A DNA stretch of 16,242 nucleotides from CAYRTD01 sp964426915 (GTDB lineage Bacteria; Bacteroidota; Bacteroidia; Bacteroidales; GCA-2748055): the NCBI GenBank assembly GCA_964426915.1, contig CAYRTD010000093.1:1-16242 (forward strand). The letters are read 5' to 3'. Under the pieces are notes generated by a model that worked only from the letters and a program-made list of their open reading frames with translations, did not search any database and was not told where the DNA came from. Of the stretch, positions 14,529-16,242 are shown piece after piece (positions within the stretch are counted from its first letter, which is position 1; the number at the start of each line of letters is the position of its first letter). The translations under genes and the position numbers were made by a program.

Positions 14529-15032
14529 TTAGAATCCCCTCAGACGTACTGTTTCAATATCTTTCAGCATGCTGTCAAGAAAAGTGTATGCCACCTTATA
14601 AATACCCGGCACACTGCTTTCAGACGGGCCTGCAACATTGAGTGTGCTTATCATGTTTATTCTAATCCAGGCTATTCCCCTAAGTGAATCATTTTCATTT
14701 TCAGGATTTAAGATCAGAACAGGTTTTCTGTGAAGTATTGCGGTTCTGATTGTCCATTCGGTGCCAGGATCGTAGGGTGGATCATTTGTAGTGAGAATAA
14801 GAGTTCCGTCAGAGTTCCGTACATTTTTTTCGGTTCTCATGGAGCGGGGAATATTTGGCGCATGTTCGCTTCTGTCCTTCGTGGTTTCAGTCAGATTAAA
14901 GCATTCCGGTATAATACCGTCTTCTGCTTCCCGTCCGGGGGAACACCAGCCTCCGTGAGTAATATTATTCATGATGGCTGCCTGCAATGCTGCCCGGTCT
15001 ACGCCGGTTTGCCCGCCTGAGATAATCTTTAT
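14529..15032 (-). CDS. Putative molybdenum-cofactor-carrier-like protein (PF12694 type) with non-canonical start
   Basis: A Rossmann-fold protein of about 168 residues. The conserved family opening IISGGQTGVDRAAL is followed by HGGWCSPGREAEDGIIPECFNLTET, then RTEKNVRNSDGTLILT and a C-terminal half with GTEWTIRTAILHRKPVLIL. In relatives these form a nucleotide- or cofactor-binding site related to LOG/lysine-decarboxylase-like proteins; the Moco-carrier role is known only for algal homologues. Only ATA (15030-15032, used here as the nominal start because K-I-I-S-G-G-Q follows), ATT (15033-15035, 15045-15047) or the internal TTG at 14985-14987 could initiate. A stop codon at 15051-15053 closes the frame upstream. 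The TTG would remove the GGQTGVDR loop. It is either a rare-codon start or a start-codon mutation. Same strand as the 15114-15599 gene, 67 bp downstream of it. Confidence 0.75.
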   Translation of the reverse strand: MKIISGGQTGVDRAALQAAIMNNITHGGWCSPGREAEDGIIPECFNLTETTKDRSEHAPNIPRSMRTEKNVRNSDGTLILTTNDPPYDPGTEWTIRTAILHRKPVLILNPENENDSLRGIAWIRINMISTLNVAGPSESSVPGIYKVAYTFLDSMLKDIETVRLRGF

Positions 15033-15113
15033 AATAGTGCTTCTAATATTTTAGAATTTAATGGATATCAATGAAGATATAGATTTTAACAAAAACAAAC
15101 AGATATTTGTTGA

Positions 15114-15599
15114 TTAAAAATGAAAAACTATTCCAAAACTACCGGGCTTAAGTTCTATAAATAATTCCGGGGGATTTTGGCCGTGAGATTCCTTAAGATA
15201 ACGGTTAAAGGTTTCAATTGCCGTTTTAGCCTGTCGTGAGGCAAGACCGGAGACTGGTATGGAGACAATAACAAGCCCGGCTCCAATCCCTGCCAGTACC
15301 CATTGTGCATTTCCTCCTGCAATGGCAGTTCCTAAAGGATATCCCACCATAATTGCACCAACAAATCCTAACATATTTGAAAGCTGATAATTTAATCTTG
15401 CAGCTTTCAATTGTGTATGTGCTTCATAATCTTCTTCCAGCAAATCTACCAGCTCATTCATCGACAGGCGATTCTCGTATTGGTAATACTGATAACCGCC
15501 AAATACTTTTTCTGTCTTAATAGTATCATTAAAATACTGACAAAAAAGGCTGCTCAGTCCTGTAAACAATAAAAGCATCGCAAGAGATAACTTTTTCAT
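15114..15599 (-). CDS. Small exported or membrane protein of unknown function
   Basis: A 161-residue protein I do not recognise. It has an N-terminal signal peptide (about residues 1-20, MKKLSLAMLLLFTGLSSLFC). The cysteine is preceded by Phe, so it is not a normal lipoprotein signal. A charged region (about 22-72, with a YQYYQYENRLSMNELVDLLEED segment) is followed by two glycine-rich hydrophobic stretches (about 76-96 and 98-120) that could be membrane helices or a glycine-zipper hairpin. The C-terminus is soluble and ends with alternating hydrophobic residues (FIELKPGSFGIVFHF). It may share a transcript with the molybdenum-carrier-like gene downstream. The ATG at 15597-15599 is the only sensible start. 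Confidence 0.7.
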   Translation of the reverse strand: MKKLSLAMLLLFTGLSSLFCQYFNDTIKTEKVFGGYQYYQYENRLSMNELVDLLEEDYEAHTQLKAARLNYQLSNMLGFVGAIMVGYPLGTAIAGGNAQWVLAGIGAGLVIVSIPVSGLASRQAKTAIETFNRYLKESHGQNPPELFIELKPGSFGIVFHF

Positions 15600-15739
15600 T
15601 TTATTGAGGTTTTTAGCCTGTTTGGTTAATGGACTAAACTATATACATGAACTGACTGAATTTTATGCCGGTTTCCCCCGAAATGCTACCCGGAAAATGG
15701 GGGAGAGAAAGAAGAGGCTATAATAGTTCTAAGATACTC
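15600..15739. other. Gap between the small exported protein and bacterioferritin-like genes
   Basis: On the minus strand this 140-bp gap lies between bacterioferritin-like and small exported protein genes. It contains a C-run TTCCCCC (about 15671-15678) and a matching GGGGGA (about 15700-15706), which could pair as a weak hairpin. I see no convincing T-tract terminator or TAnnTTTG promoter. Confidence 0.3.
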
Positions 15740-16240
15740 TTATTCAGAAGGATGACCTCCGGCGATATTTTTGCTTCTCTCAATAGACTGAAGTGCAAGG
15801 TAATTGTCGCCAAATTTTCTCATGTTCTCTATTTCATCATCAAACTGGTCAAAATGTCTTTCTTCATCCTCAACAAGCTGCTCAAAAAGCCTTTTGGACG
15901 CTGAATCTGCATTGTTTGAGCATTCCAGAGCCCATTTATTATAATCTTCCTGGCTGCTGTTTTCCATTTCAGTTGCAAGCTGAAGCATTTCTTTCACATC
16001 GTGGATCTTTTTCACCTCATCTGAAACCACCATTTCTACATCGCCATTAAGGAAAAGAATTCTTTCTGCCAGTTTTTCGACATGAATCATTTCTTCAATT
16101 GCCGTTTTTTTAAAAAGTCCCGCGAGCAGGTCAAAGCCCTGATCGTCGCAGTGAAAATGAAAATACATATACTGATGTACAGCCGAAAGTTCGTCAGCTA
16201 CAGCTTTATTCAATAATTCAATACTTTTTTCTTTTTTCAT
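15740..16240 (-). CDS. Bacterioferritin-like ferritin
   Basis: This 166-residue four-helix protein stores iron after oxidising Fe(II) at a di-iron centre. Aligned with E. coli Bfr, all ferroxidase ligands are present: Glu17, Glu50, His53, Glu91, Glu126 and His129. The haem-binding methionine is also kept, Met51 in AIEEMIHVEKL. It is therefore closer to bacterioferritin than to haem-free ferritin. The C-terminal tail (about 150-166) is slightly longer than in E. coli. ATG at 16238-16240 is 2 bp from the window edge, so its promoter is outside. It would store iron and limit iron-driven oxidative damage in the cytosol. Confidence 0.9.
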   Translation of the reverse strand: MKKEKSIELLNKAVADELSAVHQYMYFHFHCDDQGFDLLAGLFKKTAIEEMIHVEKLAERILFLNGDVEMVVSDEVKKIHDVKEMLQLATEMENSSQEDYNKWALECSNNADSASKRLFEQLVEDEERHFDQFDDEIENMRKFGDNYLALQSIERSKNIAGGHPSE

Positions 16241-16242
16241 GA

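Noticed and set aside
14730..15020. 96-codon plus-strand frame opposite the molybdenum-carrier-like gene
   Set aside because: The minus-strand frame carries conserved family motifs; the plus frame has none.

Overview
The window looks like chromosomal DNA from a Bacteroidota bacterium, probably Bacteroidales or Marinilabiliales-like; the order is an inference. The evidence: several genes have the -7 element TAnnTTTG used by the Bacteroidota primary sigma factor; recognisable Shine-Dalgarno sequences are largely absent; and there is a DUF2027-Smr protein and a QueA with the long insertion typical of this phylum. I see no phage, plasmid, tRNA or CRISPR sequence.

Layout. Positions 1-132 are the partial copy of an interspersed hairpin repeat, followed by acylphosphatase (minus strand) and a divergent secreted glutathione-peroxidase-like protein. 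Positions 1082-7391 form a signal-transduction block. On the minus strand, in transcription order, are a receiver-only regulator, a membrane GAF/PAS protein with no recognisable output domain, a second repeat copy, and a soluble hybrid histidine kinase. Divergent from these are a CRP/FNR-type regulator and a second receiver-only protein, which is closely coupled to a UPF0316 (DUF5698/DUF2179) membrane protein. Positions 8054-12864 hold metabolic and housekeeping genes: free-methionine-R-sulfoxide reductase, a secreted C69 dipeptidase, threonine aldolase, the third and most complete repeat copy, and queA. Positions 12912-14422 carry a DUF2027-Smr protein and the RNase P RNA gene rnpB with a clear promoter and terminator. 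The end of the window has a putative molybdenum-cofactor-carrier-like protein with no canonical start codon before its conserved N-terminus, a small secreted or membrane protein of unknown function, and a bacterioferritin-like protein.

How the genes fit together. Four genes concern oxidative stress or iron (peroxidase-like protein, methionine sulfoxide reductase, bacterioferritin) or tRNA modification, but they do not form one operon. The signalling block could be a local phosphorelay: one kinase with its own receiver, one sensor with no kinase, and two stand-alone receivers with no DNA-binding domain of their own. A CRP-type protein is the only transcription factor present.

The most unusual element is a three-member family of modular, hairpin-rich repeats with about 33-bp terminal inverted repeats. 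It encodes no transposase. Its copies lie 0 to 25 bp from the stop codons of four different genes, and the internal hairpins differ between copies as though exchanged as cassettes.
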